A stretch of DNA of 64,000 bases from NCBI GenBank assembly GCA_021234155.1, contig JAJEKV010000293.1:64001-128000 (forward strand), read 5' to 3'. This DNA comes from Isoetes taiwanensis (taxonomy: Eukaryota > Streptophyta > Lycopodiopsida > Isoetales > Isoetaceae). The notes below the pieces were generated by a model that did no database searches, had not been told where the DNA came from, and worked only from the letters and a program-made list of their open reading frames with translations. Position 1 is the stretch's first letter; each line of letters starts with the position of its first letter. A program made the translations under genes and the position numbers. Shown in pieces: positions 1 through 11,505 of this stretch.

Positions 1-99
1 GCTCTATTACCATTTTCGTTTTTGATGTGTTGTTGTGCAGGTCGAAAGGGTTCGGTTGTTGGCTTTGTGGGCATGATCTATGCACCACCGTTTGCATGG

Positions 100-215
100 C
101 GTTTGCATCAGATCCGCAGGAGGGATGCGGCTTTGGATCATGCAGGAGGGATCATGCGGCTTTGGATGTGCAGGAAGGATGTGGGCATGCCGTTTGCATC
201 AGATCTGCATTGGAA
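100..215. repeat. short degenerate tandem repeats
   Basis: Phrases built on GCAGGAGGGATGCGGCTTTGGAT recur at about 116-138 and 142-166, and TTTGCATCAGATC recurs at about 103 and 194. They form a small patch of imperfect direct repeats. No coding assignment is supported; the two overlapping open frames here are products of the repetition. Confidence 0.5.
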
Positions 216-364
216 GTCCCTTTTAGGTATTCATTTTTATAGACTCTAAGTTTTCACCGAAACTATACCACAAAACTTGCTACGGTAGTCTTTTTTTGAA
301 TTCTAGATATTCTAAGCATTGATTCATATCCTAGGGTTCAGAGTACATGGAATAATTTCGATCC

Positions 365-1303
365 ATGGAGCTTCTATCAGATGAAATAACGTCAGATGCA
401 GTAACAACTGTGCTACAAGATGAGGTAGTCATTTACTCCCTATCAAATATACATGTATGTTGAATCCTTTCCTTTGCTTGCAAGGGCATTGTGGAGATGG
501 TTTTAGTAGGTGATTGGGAGTTTTGTATTTATAGTGTCTTCTTCCTTCTTATGCTTGAAGTTAAATGGATTCTTCCACCAGGCACTTTGCTGAAGATTAG
601 ATACCATGTCTGGTCTGTGCGCAATCTAATCTGTTTTTCTTTTTTGTGGGCTTTGGCAGTAGCCTACTTCCACTAAAATTCAAGCTAAAGCTCATCTATA
701 GCGGCTCTACATGGCAATATGAAACTCATAGTCTGCACAATCTGAAGGTTCGCGCAGTAATCATATATGACTCAAATAACCTGATAGCTTTGTTTTTCAA
801 ATCTTATAGTAGCTTTTAATTTTTTAAATATAGAATTTTAGTAAATGGTAGACTCTGGGTCATTGAGGCATTAAATCTACAATAAGTTTTAATCACAGGC
901 AATCATAGTGTAGAGTAGCTTATTGCCTTGCACTTATTTTGGAAAATCTTTCCTCTCATTTCAGTGTGTGTGCAGGTTGTTCGAACTTCATCCTTTTGTG
1001 GGCATCATTGAATTTCTTTCTAAAAGGTGCATGCTATTTATTTATCGTATTCTAAATTGATGTTTATACTAACAAATACTTGGCTTCTATAGATTTTGCT
1101 GCCTGCCATTAGGCTTTGAATACGCTGCATAGGGTTATGGATTATACCATAGTTATGGAGGATACCATCCGAAGTTTGCTTACATCATGACCCATCCAAA
1201 ACATATAGCTGGCGCTCATTTTGAGCTCCATTGTCTTCTGGAAGTTTTAGATCATCACTCGACTATTTTTGATGTGCGACGCTGCATATACCAGACATCA
1301 TAA
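365..1303 (+). pseudogene. exon-like fragments of an unrecognised multi-exon gene
   Basis: I do not recognise the gene. Four stretches look like exons bounded by AG and GT. The first is 365-424, an ATG followed by 20 codons (MELLSDEITSDAVTTVLQDE). The second is 660-747, reading ...YSGSTWQYETHSLHNLK. The third is 975-1,026, reading LFELHPFVGIIEFLSK. The fourth is 1,093-1,305, reading ...GYHPKFAYIMTHPKHIAGA..., with an in-frame TAG near its start and a TAA at 1,301-1,303. Phases do not all agree between neighbours, so exons may be missing. The residue composition looks protein-like, but no domain is visible. It is most likely a decayed or partial gene. Confidence 0.3.
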
Positions 1304-1469
1304 AGGTACTTATCAGTGTTATTAAGTGAAATTACTACAGTTGTGCCATTACGCGTTACTAGAATCTATTCAGGACAAATGCTATGTCATAAAATACACC
1401 AAATTTCTGGATTAAAATTGTTGTTGACATTATATGCAGGCTTGCTTGCTTATATGTCTAATCCATGTG

Positions 1470-2440
1470 AACATGTTCGTGAGTATATCCAACTTCTTCC
1501 ATCAATTAATTTGTTGTTGCATATAACTGGAGCTTCTAGGGCTTTTGTTTGCTGTATTTCGCTACCAATATGATTAATCCATCAATAAAAAGGGTCAGGA
1601 GCTACGAGAGAGTTGCTCCACGGCTATGTTATCTTATTGCTATGTTATCTTATTATGAAGATGGAAGACTCCAAGAAACAGAATTTGAAAAAAGTTGGAG
1701 AAGACGGCTTTTGCATCCGTTATTTTTGTTCCATTTGGACACTTGCAGATTCCATTCAGGACACTATTATTTGATGCAGATTTTCAGGTTTCTTCCAGCT
1801 ATGATGTCTACTACTTCTTTTATTCTTTGATGCAGATTCCCAGTTTGTTCCAGCTATGGTGTCAAACCTCAAAACTTTGGATGGGGCAAGGTCTGTTTGT
1901 TGAAGTGTGACATGGCTCTCAAAGTATAGTAGAATACGCAAACATATTCGACTCCTATTCATGGCTTTTCTTATTCTTTAAAATTGCTCTGCTTCTTCTT
2001 TAGAACTGCTCTATATATGTGTATCAATCATTTGAGCCATCGACGGTGTTTTTTTTCAGCTTGACCTACTTCCATATTTGCAGACTTGGTTGTTCTTGAT
2101 GCTTTCGCTTTGTTATAGGAAGACTTAGCCCATGTTATACCATGATTCCATGTTAACTTATGAGTTGGCCATTCATATGATGCAAGTGTAAACATCTTCG
2201 TGAGTATATCCAACTTCTTCCATCAATTAAGTTGTTGTTGCATATAAGTTCGCTGCCAATGTGATTAACCCATCAATAAAAAGGGTCAGGAGCTACGGGA
2301 GAGTTGCTCCACGGCTATGTTATCTTATTATATGACGATGGAAAACTCCAAGAAACAGAATTTGAAAAAAGTTGGAGAAGAGGGCTTTTGCATCCGTTAT
2401 TTTTGTTCCATTTGGACACTTGCAGATTCCATTCATATGA
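1470..2440. repeat. ~300-bp direct duplication (two copies)
   Basis: A segment at about 1,470-1,770 recurs at about 2,191-2,440. Shared landmarks include GTGAGTATATCCAACTTCTT, GGGTCAGGAGCTACG and GAATTTGAAAAAAGTTGGAG. Both copies keep the open frame ...LQETEFEKSWRR.LLHPLFLFHLDTCRFHS, but that agreement follows from the duplication and does not show coding. The copies diverge by point changes and small indels. Confidence 0.7.
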
Positions 2441-2679
2441 TTCAAGTGTAAATGGCTTGCGTGAGGTCTTGGAGACTCGATGGATGCATCTCTTGCATGT
2501 ATTCGGCCATCTTCTCATTAAATTTGAACCATGGTATGACATTTTAAAACATGCTCGGAAGGATCTAGCTTTATGTATAGCTGCAGTGCATTGAAAGAGT
2601 ACCAACGAAGGATTTAAAATAACATGGAAGTATTGAGGAGTTGATGGCACAGTTGCATTAAGCAAAGTCAAGAGGAACC

Positions 2680-2733
2680 CAATGATAACAGTGACAGCTT
2701 GGTTATCAATGATAACAGTGACAGCTTGGTTAG
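2680..2733. repeat. 27-bp tandem duplication
   Basis: Two head-to-tail copies, 2,680-2,706 and 2,707-2,733, of a 27-bp unit containing AATGATAACAGTGACAGCTT, differing only at the last base. Confidence 0.85.
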
Positions 2734-2799
2734 ATTTGATTAGACTATGTAGCTATACCAAGATGAAAATCTCATATATGTGAGAAAAGATGCTTAGTC

Positions 2800-2942
2800 G
2801 TGGAGGAAGGTCAGCACTTATTAAGATTCCCTCTGGATACCCAACTCAATTTAGTTGAGGATCTTGGAGAGACCAAACCAGGGATAAACTATTATACTAC
2901 ACGTGAGCGTTAGACACCTGACCGCTCTACCAGTGTCCCTTA
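2800..2942 (-). mobile_element. tRNA-derived SINE-like sequence
   Basis: Read on the minus strand from about 2,942, the sequence has TGGTAGAGCGG, an exact match to the Pol III A-box consensus TRGYNNARNGG. About 50 bases later comes GGTTTGGTCTC, a near match to the B-box RGTTCRANYCY. It continues with TTGGGTATCCAGAGGGAATC. It does not fold as an intact tRNA, so a tRNA-derived SINE or its head is the best reading. No clear tail or target duplication was found. Confidence 0.45.
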
Positions 2943-5410
2943 TGTGCTGGCATCAAACATATTTTCTTAGGCCTTTCTTCGCTTTATTTATGTGCAAGGC
3001 ACAGAAAATCGTCTCCAATGAAGGAAAAAACACCACTAATGGGATCCACTTTTGGAATCCAACTAAAATTCCTTACTCTACGGCTGGGCCTGGTGGACTT
3101 ATTTCTGGCAATCACTAATATCAAAGTATAATACAGTACATTGTTGCAAAGTCCAGATATTGGAAATATGTGGTGCTGTCCCGGAGTTAGAATTGTTATA
3201 TTTGACAAAGATTTAAGACGTATAAAGAAACTATCCATGTCATTTTGCAAAAGATCAAAATTAGCATTTGATGGGTACATTGTTGCATAATTTTCAATTT
3301 TGTGACAGCTATAGCAAGTTTAGGATTAGACATATCATTAGGCAAATAGTCATAATTCATTGATGAATCCTTAGAACAACAAATAGTAGGCTATACTCAT
3401 TTCACAATGTTAGAGACATAGAAAGTCATCAAATGGTATTAAGACGGCCCCCTTTCAATTTTAGCAAGGCGATGTGCATGTGCCTACTCCATGGGTGCCT
3501 AACTTAAAATTCTACTTATGGAGATGCATTGTGAGGAGAAGGTTATACTTAGATATTTGATAAACTTTTGCCCTCAATACGTTCCTTTCTCTAACTTCAT
3601 TTATGTTTACGTCATTATTAATATCCTTTAGAGATTTTATAAAAAATAAGAAATTACAACGTTGCATTTTGCACTACCTCATTATTACCTGCTAATCTCA
3701 GACATTTATTGCAACTATATTCGTCGGTTCCATCCATGCTCCCATTAGTTCATCATGCTTTAGGTTCATAGATAAATCGATCACATAATATCCCCATATT
3801 AACTAGACAACCTTATCCATTTTGTTTGTATAGCAACAAAGCTTGACCATGCCTGAAATAACACTCTTACTTCAAACTTATTATAACTATATCATGTGCT
3901 CTTAGATGATGATATGTTCTTAGGATGTTGCATGATTCATGTAACTTTAGACATGACGTAATAACCCTAACAACAACCCCTTCTACAAGTGCCACATAAA
4001 AGTAAAAATTAAAGAATCTTAGTCAATACACGATATTACAAGGCGCAGGTCGTCATCTAGATATTTCATCTTAACTAGGCACAAAAGCATACTCTCGGCT
4101 CCAATAAATTGGTGTACAACTTCCACCCATGGGCTTATACGAACAACCACATCTAATATAAAGGTTGACATGACCATCATGGTGCATATACATTTTAACA
4201 AGACATGGGTAGTCAAATTTAATAATTTGACTACATAGTCAAGGCCGCAACCTATTTAGTATTGTCTTACTAGATTCTATTTCTCAACCACTGCTACACA
4301 AGATGTTTCTGTGTTTGTGATTCAGCATTCTAGCATTAGGTATTATGCTGAATGCCCTTTTCAATGCTAGATTGTTGAAGGCTTTTAAAACCTTTTGCCC
4401 AGTTCTTGACTTCTTTACCATAGACAATACTTAACGCTCCTTTTCACCCAATATCCTCGAAACAACAATCTTCAAAAGCAATTTGGAGATACCCTAAAGA
4501 ATTTGAGATTGCGAGCAACTATTATTAGAGGCGACAACAACATGCTTAAGGCTCATATACTTAATTGTTGGGAGTGGAAAAAAACCTAAAGTTCTTCTTG
4601 CCCTCAATTTATTGAGGCTAGCAAAAACATTTTATATGATCGAGAGAAAGATCTTTGCATCCAAAATAAGTACATCTCCTTTGGTAATTCATAAGTAGTC
4701 AATTCATTAAAACTAGCAACAGCGAGTAACTCTTGCAACCAACAAACAAATCAAACAAAAACTTTGATGTTCATGCACCATTGCCCATATAACATGTCAT
4801 AGTCAAAGTCATACATTACTAGATATCATTTGCTTATGGTTAAATTTCTCGATTCTACAATTCAAAATTCCTTATCTAATATTATTTTTTCTTTTTCCTC
4901 TTCCACGTACAATGCATTAATACCACAATCAACAGGAAAATCATCTTAGACATTTGATACATTGGTCCTGATTACACAGATGGACAAGCTACTTATGATA
5001 AGAAGGTGCTACCTAAATTCATCTAACACATAAGGCTATTCTAAGTCTCATCTCAAACTATTCTTAGCTAATTATAATAATCTAGCACATCTCTACAATT
5101 TTGCTATATTGAAAAGTCTAATGCATCAAACACAAACAGCAATGTACATTGACGGCTCAATCAAGGGATGGAGTATGCTAAGAGTGTTTTCTTAACATTT
5201 CTATCTATTTCATATAATGATGCATTTCATGATGTAACTAAAGGTGACTCTTCGGCATTTCTATTACACAGCAAATCAACACAAAATATGCCTCTCACAC
5301 CCACACTCACATTCACATCTTCCTTCCTTTTTAGCATTTATCAAATACAAAAATTGCCACATTCTTCATAGTGGCCAAAATCAAGAACCACTATTTCAAA
5401 TTGTAGTAAA
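2943..5410. other. non-coding AT-rich DNA, probably body of a non-autonomous Helitron
   Basis: I see no supportable gene here. The reading frames are short and AT-rich with no recognisable motif. Part of this stretch must belong to the Helitron whose 3' end lies at 5,411-5,438, but I could not fix the 5' TC end. Confidence 0.5.
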
Positions 5411-5438
5411 GCCCGGCAACGCCGGGCACCATAACTAG
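5411..5438 (+). mobile_element. Helitron 3' terminus (hairpin plus CTAG)
   Basis: GCCCGGC-AAC-GCCGGGC (5,411-5,427) is a perfect 7-bp stem with a 3-base loop. A 7-base spacer follows, then CTAG at 5,435-5,438, then host T. A GC-rich hairpin a few bases before CTRR and insertion 5' of a T are the diagnostic 3' end of plant Helitrons. The element lies to the left. It contains no Rep-helicase, so it is non-autonomous. The hairpin is far GC-richer than its surroundings. Confidence 0.75.
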
Positions 5439-6584
5439 TATGGAGTTATGAGGAGGATTTTCTAGTGACATATAAACAATATGTGCGCCATTTACCTGCC
5501 AAGGAGTCTCCAGCGCCGCGACCTTTATTTCTTCAGCCAATTGACAGGCCTAGAGATGTAAGTATTTAACTTTTCCTGTTTATTTTTGTTTTCTTGTTTA
5601 TTTCTGACATGTATTTATTTTTAGGCATGGTATGGGAAGACCAGGGTTGGTCAGAATGCATTAACATCATGGTTGAAGGCAATGGGAAAGAACCTGGATG
5701 CCGAAATGTCAAACAAGAGTGGTAGGGTGTCTGCAGTCACTCGGATGTCGTTGACTGGTGTACCTCCAGAAGTTGGCAAGCTGGTTATTGGACATAGGAC
5801 TACCGAGTCGTATCAAAAGTAAGTGTAATTAGTTTTTTTCAATTTATTTCAATTAGTCTATTCTGATGTTTGGATTATTGTGTTGTGCAGGTATGACAGA
5901 TCTACAGATATTCAAGTGAATGCAGCTATGAATATTCAAGTGAATGAAGATGGGACATTGAGGATGTACGAGGATGTTCTTAAGGAAGAAATGAAGAAAC
6001 AGGAGTCAAAATTTCTTGGTTCATCGTCCTGTAATGTGTTGCAGCAGTCGACTGACATGAATGTCAATTCTGGTATTTTCTTTACTTTATTTCTCTTTGG
6101 ATTGTTGCTTTCTATTACTTACAATAATATGTTATATTCTTTTAGGTAATAAGATGAAGAAAACTTCTTCTGCTGTCTCTGGTCTGGAAGAAAAGGAGAA
6201 TAAATTGCCTATTGAAACAGGTTAGTATTTTTGTTGTTACTTTTTCTAGTGTTTGTCGAAACACGTTAGTGATTGATTGTTTTTTTATGTTTAGTTAATG
6301 TTGTAGCAGATAAACATGCTACAGATAGTAGCTTCGCTGTGCAGCATAGTGAGCTTACAGTTGCAGGAAATCAAGCGCCCGTTGTTTACGAGAATGATGA
6401 TGATAATTTCTGGGATGCTGTCTTCAATGCTCATCCTGAGTTATGTCGAGCGCATACAACTATCAACAACTCTGGTGGCCAATCTTTTGCTGGTGCAACA
6501 TTGAATCAGTGTGTGATTGTTTCAGTTGCAGATGCTTCTGGGTTAGCTAGTGCCCTTCAGAATTGCAACAAGGTTTCCAAGTGA
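5439..6584 (+). pseudogene. tyrosine recombinase-like gene (DUF3504/Crypton type), 5'-truncated
   Basis: Five exons join in frame through GT-AG introns: 5,439-5,557, 5,625-5,818, 5,891-6,072, 6,146-6,220 and 6,295-6,584 (TGA). They give about 287 residues. The order LFLQPIDRPRDAWYGKTRVG, then NKSGRVSAVTRMSLTGV, then GHRTTESYQKYDRS matches the C-terminal catalytic half of DUF3504 tyrosine recombinases (Cryptons and their domesticated relatives). The box II Arg, the GH histidine and the nucleophile Tyr are visible, but the His of the HxxR motif is Lys. The box I Arg would lie upstream and is missing. There is no in-frame ATG in exon 1, which starts exactly at the Helitron end, so the gene looks truncated by that insertion or depends on an exon further upstream. 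The acidic C-terminal tail (about 100 residues) is unrecognised. Intact splicing suggests constraint until recently. Confidence 0.65.
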
Positions 6585-7175
6585 AAATTTCAGCTGTAAA
6601 AATTTTGGATTTTATCTGGGATTCAGAATTTCAGAATTTTGAATTGTAATGGGATTTCACATTGTAAAAACTTTGGATTGTATCTGGGACTGAATATGAA
6701 TTTCAGAATTGCAGCAGTGTTTCCATGTCTTCTGAATGTTTTCAATTTTTTTTTAAATTGTTTTCGAAATTTTCTGAATGTAAACAATAGTGGCGACGCC
6801 GCTTAAGCTCCACCACCAACAGAAGTTTCCATAGAAGAAAAAAAAAACAGGAATCCAGGAGGAAAAAAGCCCTCCTCGTTGTTTACGTTTTTTTTAGCTA
6901 GCTTGCCTAACCCCCCCACAACAATCCCTACGATTCTAGCCTATCCATGTTTCACGCCACATGGGACAAAACTTATGAGCATCGTTGGATCACAATTTTC
7001 TGAGATCAACGGCTAGGAAAATTAGAAATTCCACTGAAATTTCCTTCCGCACATCGACCTTTCATGGTCCTAAGGCCAATCCATTGGCTTATTCCATATC
7101 TTGATTTCCACCGGACTCGATTTTTTTCCTGCAGTAGCTTATTTATATTTGGTTGATTTTTTTTTTCTTTTATAT
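6585..7175. other. 3' flank, no gene seen
   Basis: This is the probable 3' UTR of the recombinase-like gene, with repeated TTGGATT.TATCTGGGA phrases at 6,602 and 6,672, followed by AT-rich DNA. No coding or structural feature is supported. Confidence 0.5.
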
Positions 7176-10100
7176 ATTATAACTAATGGTGAAATACAAG
7201 TACACTTTGATACAGACATAAATCTTTAGTTATATGGCAGATAAACATGGTAAAATGTTGGCACTGTTTGTAAAGTGATGTATGGGGAACTTTCCAAAAA
7301 ATTCACATGCGAGGCCTCAAAGCTCATGGTGGATTAAAAGACTTTACGTCAAGTCAATGGTAGTATTTTCATTCACAATGTTTATTTTACAATTAATGGC
7401 TGTGCATACTATACTTGGTTACATAAGGAGTAAATGGTATCAAGAATTAGATTGTTGCTTAAAAGATATTGATGCAAAGGCTAACTTGTCTATGATTCTC
7501 TTAACTTGGGAACAAAAAGCGTGATTTTATGAAAATACATGAGTAAATGGTATCAAGAATTAGATTGTTGCTTAAAAGATATTGATGCAAAGGCTAGCTT
7601 GTCTATGATTCTCTTAACTTGGGGAACAAAAAGCGTGATTTTATGAAAATACCTCTAGCAGGATTTGACTCTGGTCTACACGATTAATGCCAAGGCCTTT
7701 AACAAAGTGGCTAACTTGTACATGCATTTGATAATCAATTTAATTAATTAATAAGAACATTATGAAATATGGCTGATAACAGGAGACAGTATCAACCAAT
7801 AACAATGCAGAAGGGTTTGCGATATGGATGGTTATGCATAGCGGATTTGCGGCCGCCCCAAGAGCTGCACTTGGCTGGACATGCTCTAAGAGCATTTATT
7901 TTAGAACATGTTGTAGATCGCAGGCCATTGATCATCCAGTTATCATAAGGATGATTTTCGTCCATGGAGATTAAAATGCCAGTGTAGTGGACTGGAGCTG
8001 AAACTATGACGGATTCACCACAAAAGGACGTCAACACATGCATTGGCACTATGGATGGAGCTCAACAGGTTTGCTGGTCTTTTATGTTAATTCACTGTAA
8101 TAAAATAGTAATACTCCATTCCATTACGAAGCTGGAAAAATTACATTGATAGCTTAATATTGTTTTGCTCTAATTTGTTGCATTAAGCTAAGTCCAGTTG
8201 GTACAGTCATATAGATTTCAGATCTGCTTATTCTAGATGGTTGTGTTATGCACTGAATATATGAGAGCTGATCCAGCATATACAAAGCATTTGCACTGTC
8301 CCATGGTGGATCTAGAACTAGCATAAGCTAAGAGGATATTTAAGGTAACAATAGAGTAGACATGTGGATTTATTGGGTTTGCATGAGATTTCTCTATTGA
8401 GCTTTAGATCTGACACCCTGCTTAGCTAAGAAGGGTATAGTTCTTTGCTGGGCTAAGCAGTGTCAATAGATATTCAGATATTTTTTCTGCGGCTTATATA
8501 GCCGAATTGTATAGGCATCTATTTGCCACAGATTACCATATTGCATGCTTGTAATCCAGAGGTTGAAGATCGCACAGATAATGAGCAATGCAGCAGTCTG
8601 CAACATTCAGCTGATGCTACATTGGAGATACAAGACAATGATGGAGCTACAGCCAATAGTCTTCTTGTCAAATAAATGTACAATGCGCATGACATAAAGC
8701 TGGCACAAAGGGCTTCACTCAGGTCTGCCTAAGTTATTTTAATTGATGGCTTTTTCCTCAATAAATACGGGCGCATTATTTGCAACTATTTTGGATATCT
8801 GCTTGCTCATCGACAAATAGCACTTATGTTATTTATTGATGACTGTGTTTGCAATGCATTAAAATAGGTGTGAGGGTTCTAATGTAGCTTAACAAATTGC
8901 TTAGCATTTGCTGTACTCAGAAACAAGTCCCAATATTCATGACATAAGCTCTTTTTAGAAATACATGGAATGGATTCAAGAAAAATAACAGTTTATATTT
9001 GTGCTTAGGGGACGATCCTAGCATAATTATGGTTGCTTCTACTAAATGCATAGATAAATTGTGATCTGTTCAGAGTTCTACCTAGATCTCTACATTATTA
9101 GAAAATGCTAGAGTATGCTGATGCTTATGCTTTAAAGTAGCAGCATTTTAAGTGTTCTAATACAGCTGAATAAATAGCTTAGCACGTGCCATTCTTAGAA
9201 ACAGGTCCTGATATGTTTAACATGGGATCATCTAGTAATTGGGCATGCACATTTGAAAATGCTGAGATTTTGTCAAACTATGATCTGAATGCTTCTAATC
9301 CAGTTGCTTGAAATAATTAAAGCTAATAAGCTAAATTGTATGGTGGCGATTTGATAAACCTTTATGCATGTAACATGCATATTTGCTTTTGAAAGTTGAA
9401 TGAGAATATAGCATGCATGTGCCAGTTCTAATCTGCATCTGTCATATGTCATTTGTCAGTCCAGTGCATATTTCCACTTCGTTCTATGATTAATAACATA
9501 GTCCATGGATGCACTCTATAATTTGGTTCTTGGTCCGAAAAAAATCGGAATAGTGTTGCCCCTTTGTTATATGATTTTTTAATATTTTAAACAAGATAAC
9601 TTAGTATTTTCCATTCCGAGAGGAACTGTTCACATACCTTAGCTGGTTATAGGGACACTATATTTTTTGATGTATTACTCTAATATTGATGGCCTTTTGG
9701 ATAGCTTCTTTTAGCATACATGCTAAGAGTAGATGATGCATGCAGGATATTTATTTAGGGTAAAGACCCTTAGATATTTTCTACTCATAATTTCAATTAT
9801 ATTTATGCTGTAATATGCTCATATTGTCTACAACTAGTTTACATCTCTATTGTTGTTTTGGATTGCAAATGAGGTGAAGGGCGTTAAGCTCAAGAAACCT
9901 ATAGCTTACCTGTTAGTAGCTTAGGCTCTTACCCTGATTAAGGCTAACTGTCCTTTGGTTCTACTGCAGGTAACCGGGTTTCTTGCTCCTTGGTTTGTTT
10001 TCCGATTTATTCAAGTTGGAAAAGCTATACGACATGATGACACTGAAGATATATTTACGATATCAAGTCTGCTGAGTTTTATGGGATTAATCCCAAAATA

Positions 10101-10355
10101 TTTTTAATCTTAGGCTGTTCTATTGAACTCCCCTAAAGGTAAATATGATGTATTGGACAAAATTTTAATATGATTGACAAAAGGAAATTGTTATTGGCTA
10201 TAGATTGTGGTATATCTTAACCATTCTTAAGGCTTAGGTCAAAATTACACCTGCTTTGGCTTTGGCTTAAGGTCGATATTGATAGGAAGTGGTCTTTGCA
10301 AAAGTCCATGGAAGGTAAAAAAGTCTCATTGTCTGATTTTAAAAGGTTTTTTTTT
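7176..10355. repeat. tandem segmental duplication, copy A (uninterrupted)
   Basis: The 3.18-kb segment from ATTATAACTAATGGTGAAAT to the AAAAGG-T run is repeated at 10,910-11,505, 22,356-23,679 and 25,771-27,000. Copy A holds the pre-insertion state of both sites that carry mobile elements in copy B: GTATC at 7,789-7,793, and GATGCTTATGCTTTAAAG near 9,119. It also has an internal ~120-bp tandem repeat (about 7,424-7,530 and 7,545-7,650) that copy B shares in part, so that repeat predates the segmental duplication. No intact gene is present. Exon-like scraps are an open stretch of about 52 codons at 7,790-7,948 (...KGLRYGWLCIADLRPPQEL...) and the fragment at 8,560-8,675. Confidence 0.85.
8560..8675 (+). 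pseudogene. terminal-exon fragment, unknown gene (copy A)
   Basis: After an acceptor-like ...TTGTAATCCAG the sequence reads EVEDRTDNEQCSSLQHSADA and continues to ...TANSLLVK with a TAA stop. The composition is hydrophilic and protein-like, and the frame is perfectly preserved in copy B (23,106-23,221). No upstream exons could be joined with confidence. It may be the last exon of a captured gene. The family is not recognised. Confidence 0.3.
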
Positions 10356-10909
10356 CATTAACTCAGTTCTCTAGTTATACTAGGGGCCTTAAAATGGTTA
10401 AAATACAGGTGTTTATAATTTCTTACTAATACATTCTGGATATTTATAGGATGATTCTGATAGAAATATTGCATAGCCTGGAAAATCCACAGCATAGGCT
10501 GGAAAATGCCATTGGGCTCTGTGAAAAAATGCCATTGGGCTCTTTTGAATATAATACTCCAAAAATTTTGGTGACTTTCAGCTAACATTATCTTGATGGA
10601 AATTTTGATGGCTTTCAGCTAACATTTGGATTGATAGATACGACTCATACATGCTTGTCTCCAAGGGAGATTTGGACTGATATCTACAGGCTGGCCTTGA
10701 AGGTGAGTCTCTCATATATGGTTATTCTTATGCTTACGATGCTGCCATTTGGCTTTTTGAGAAAAAGAAATACGTCTCTTATTGCACAATAAGAGTTAGG
10801 CAATATAGGTAGGGTAGGGCTTTGGCAACAAGGTCCTACTCTCCTTGTTGCTAACTCTATATATGATTAATGGCCCACCCTGACCTACGGTAGGAGGGAG
10901 GTTTTTTTT
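10356..10909. other. spacer between the two segmental copies
   Basis: Unique DNA between copies A and B. It includes an exon-like stretch at about 10,630-10,700 (...THTCLSPREIWTDIYRLALK, followed by GTGAGT), and a small TTTTGATGGCTTTCAGCTAACAT-type repeat at about 10,570 and 10,605. No complete gene is seen. Confidence 0.35.
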
Positions 10910-11505
10910 ATTATAACTAATGGTGAAATACAAGTACACTTTGATACAGACATAAATCTTTAGTTATATGGCAGATAAACATGGTAAAATGTTGGCACTG
11001 TTTGTAAAGTGATGTATGGGGAACTTTTCAAAAAATTCACATGCGAGGCCTCAAAGCTCATGGTGGATTAAAAGACTTTACGTCAAGTCAATGGTAGTAT
11101 TTTCATTCACAATGCTTATTTTACAATTAATGGCTGTGCATACTATACTTGGTTACATAAGGAGTAAATGGTATCAAGAATTAGATTGTTGCTTAAAAGA
11201 TATTGATGCAAAGGCTAGCTTGTCTATGATTCTCTTAACTTGGGAACAAAAAGCGTGATTTTATGAAAATACATGGTATCAAGAATTGGATTGTTGCTTA
11301 AAAGAAGCTTGTCTATGATTCTCTTAACTTGGGGAACAAAAAGCGTGATTTTATGAAAATACCTCTAACAGGATTTGAACTCTGGTCTACATGATTAATG
11401 CCAAGGCCTTTTAACAAAGTGGCTAACTTGTACATGCATTTGATAATCAATTAAATTAATTAATAAGAACATTATGAAATATGGTTGATAACCGGAGACA
11501 GTATC

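Noticed and set aside
5090-5100. TCTCTACAATT as the Helitron 5' end
   Set aside because: It resembles plant Helitron 5' ends and follows an A, but many A-TC sites exist upstream and no second copy was available to fix the boundary.
7282-7524. 80-codon frame repeated at 11,016-11,258
   Set aside because: Its recurrence reflects the segmental duplication, and its end lies in a small tandem repeat. No domain or gene context.
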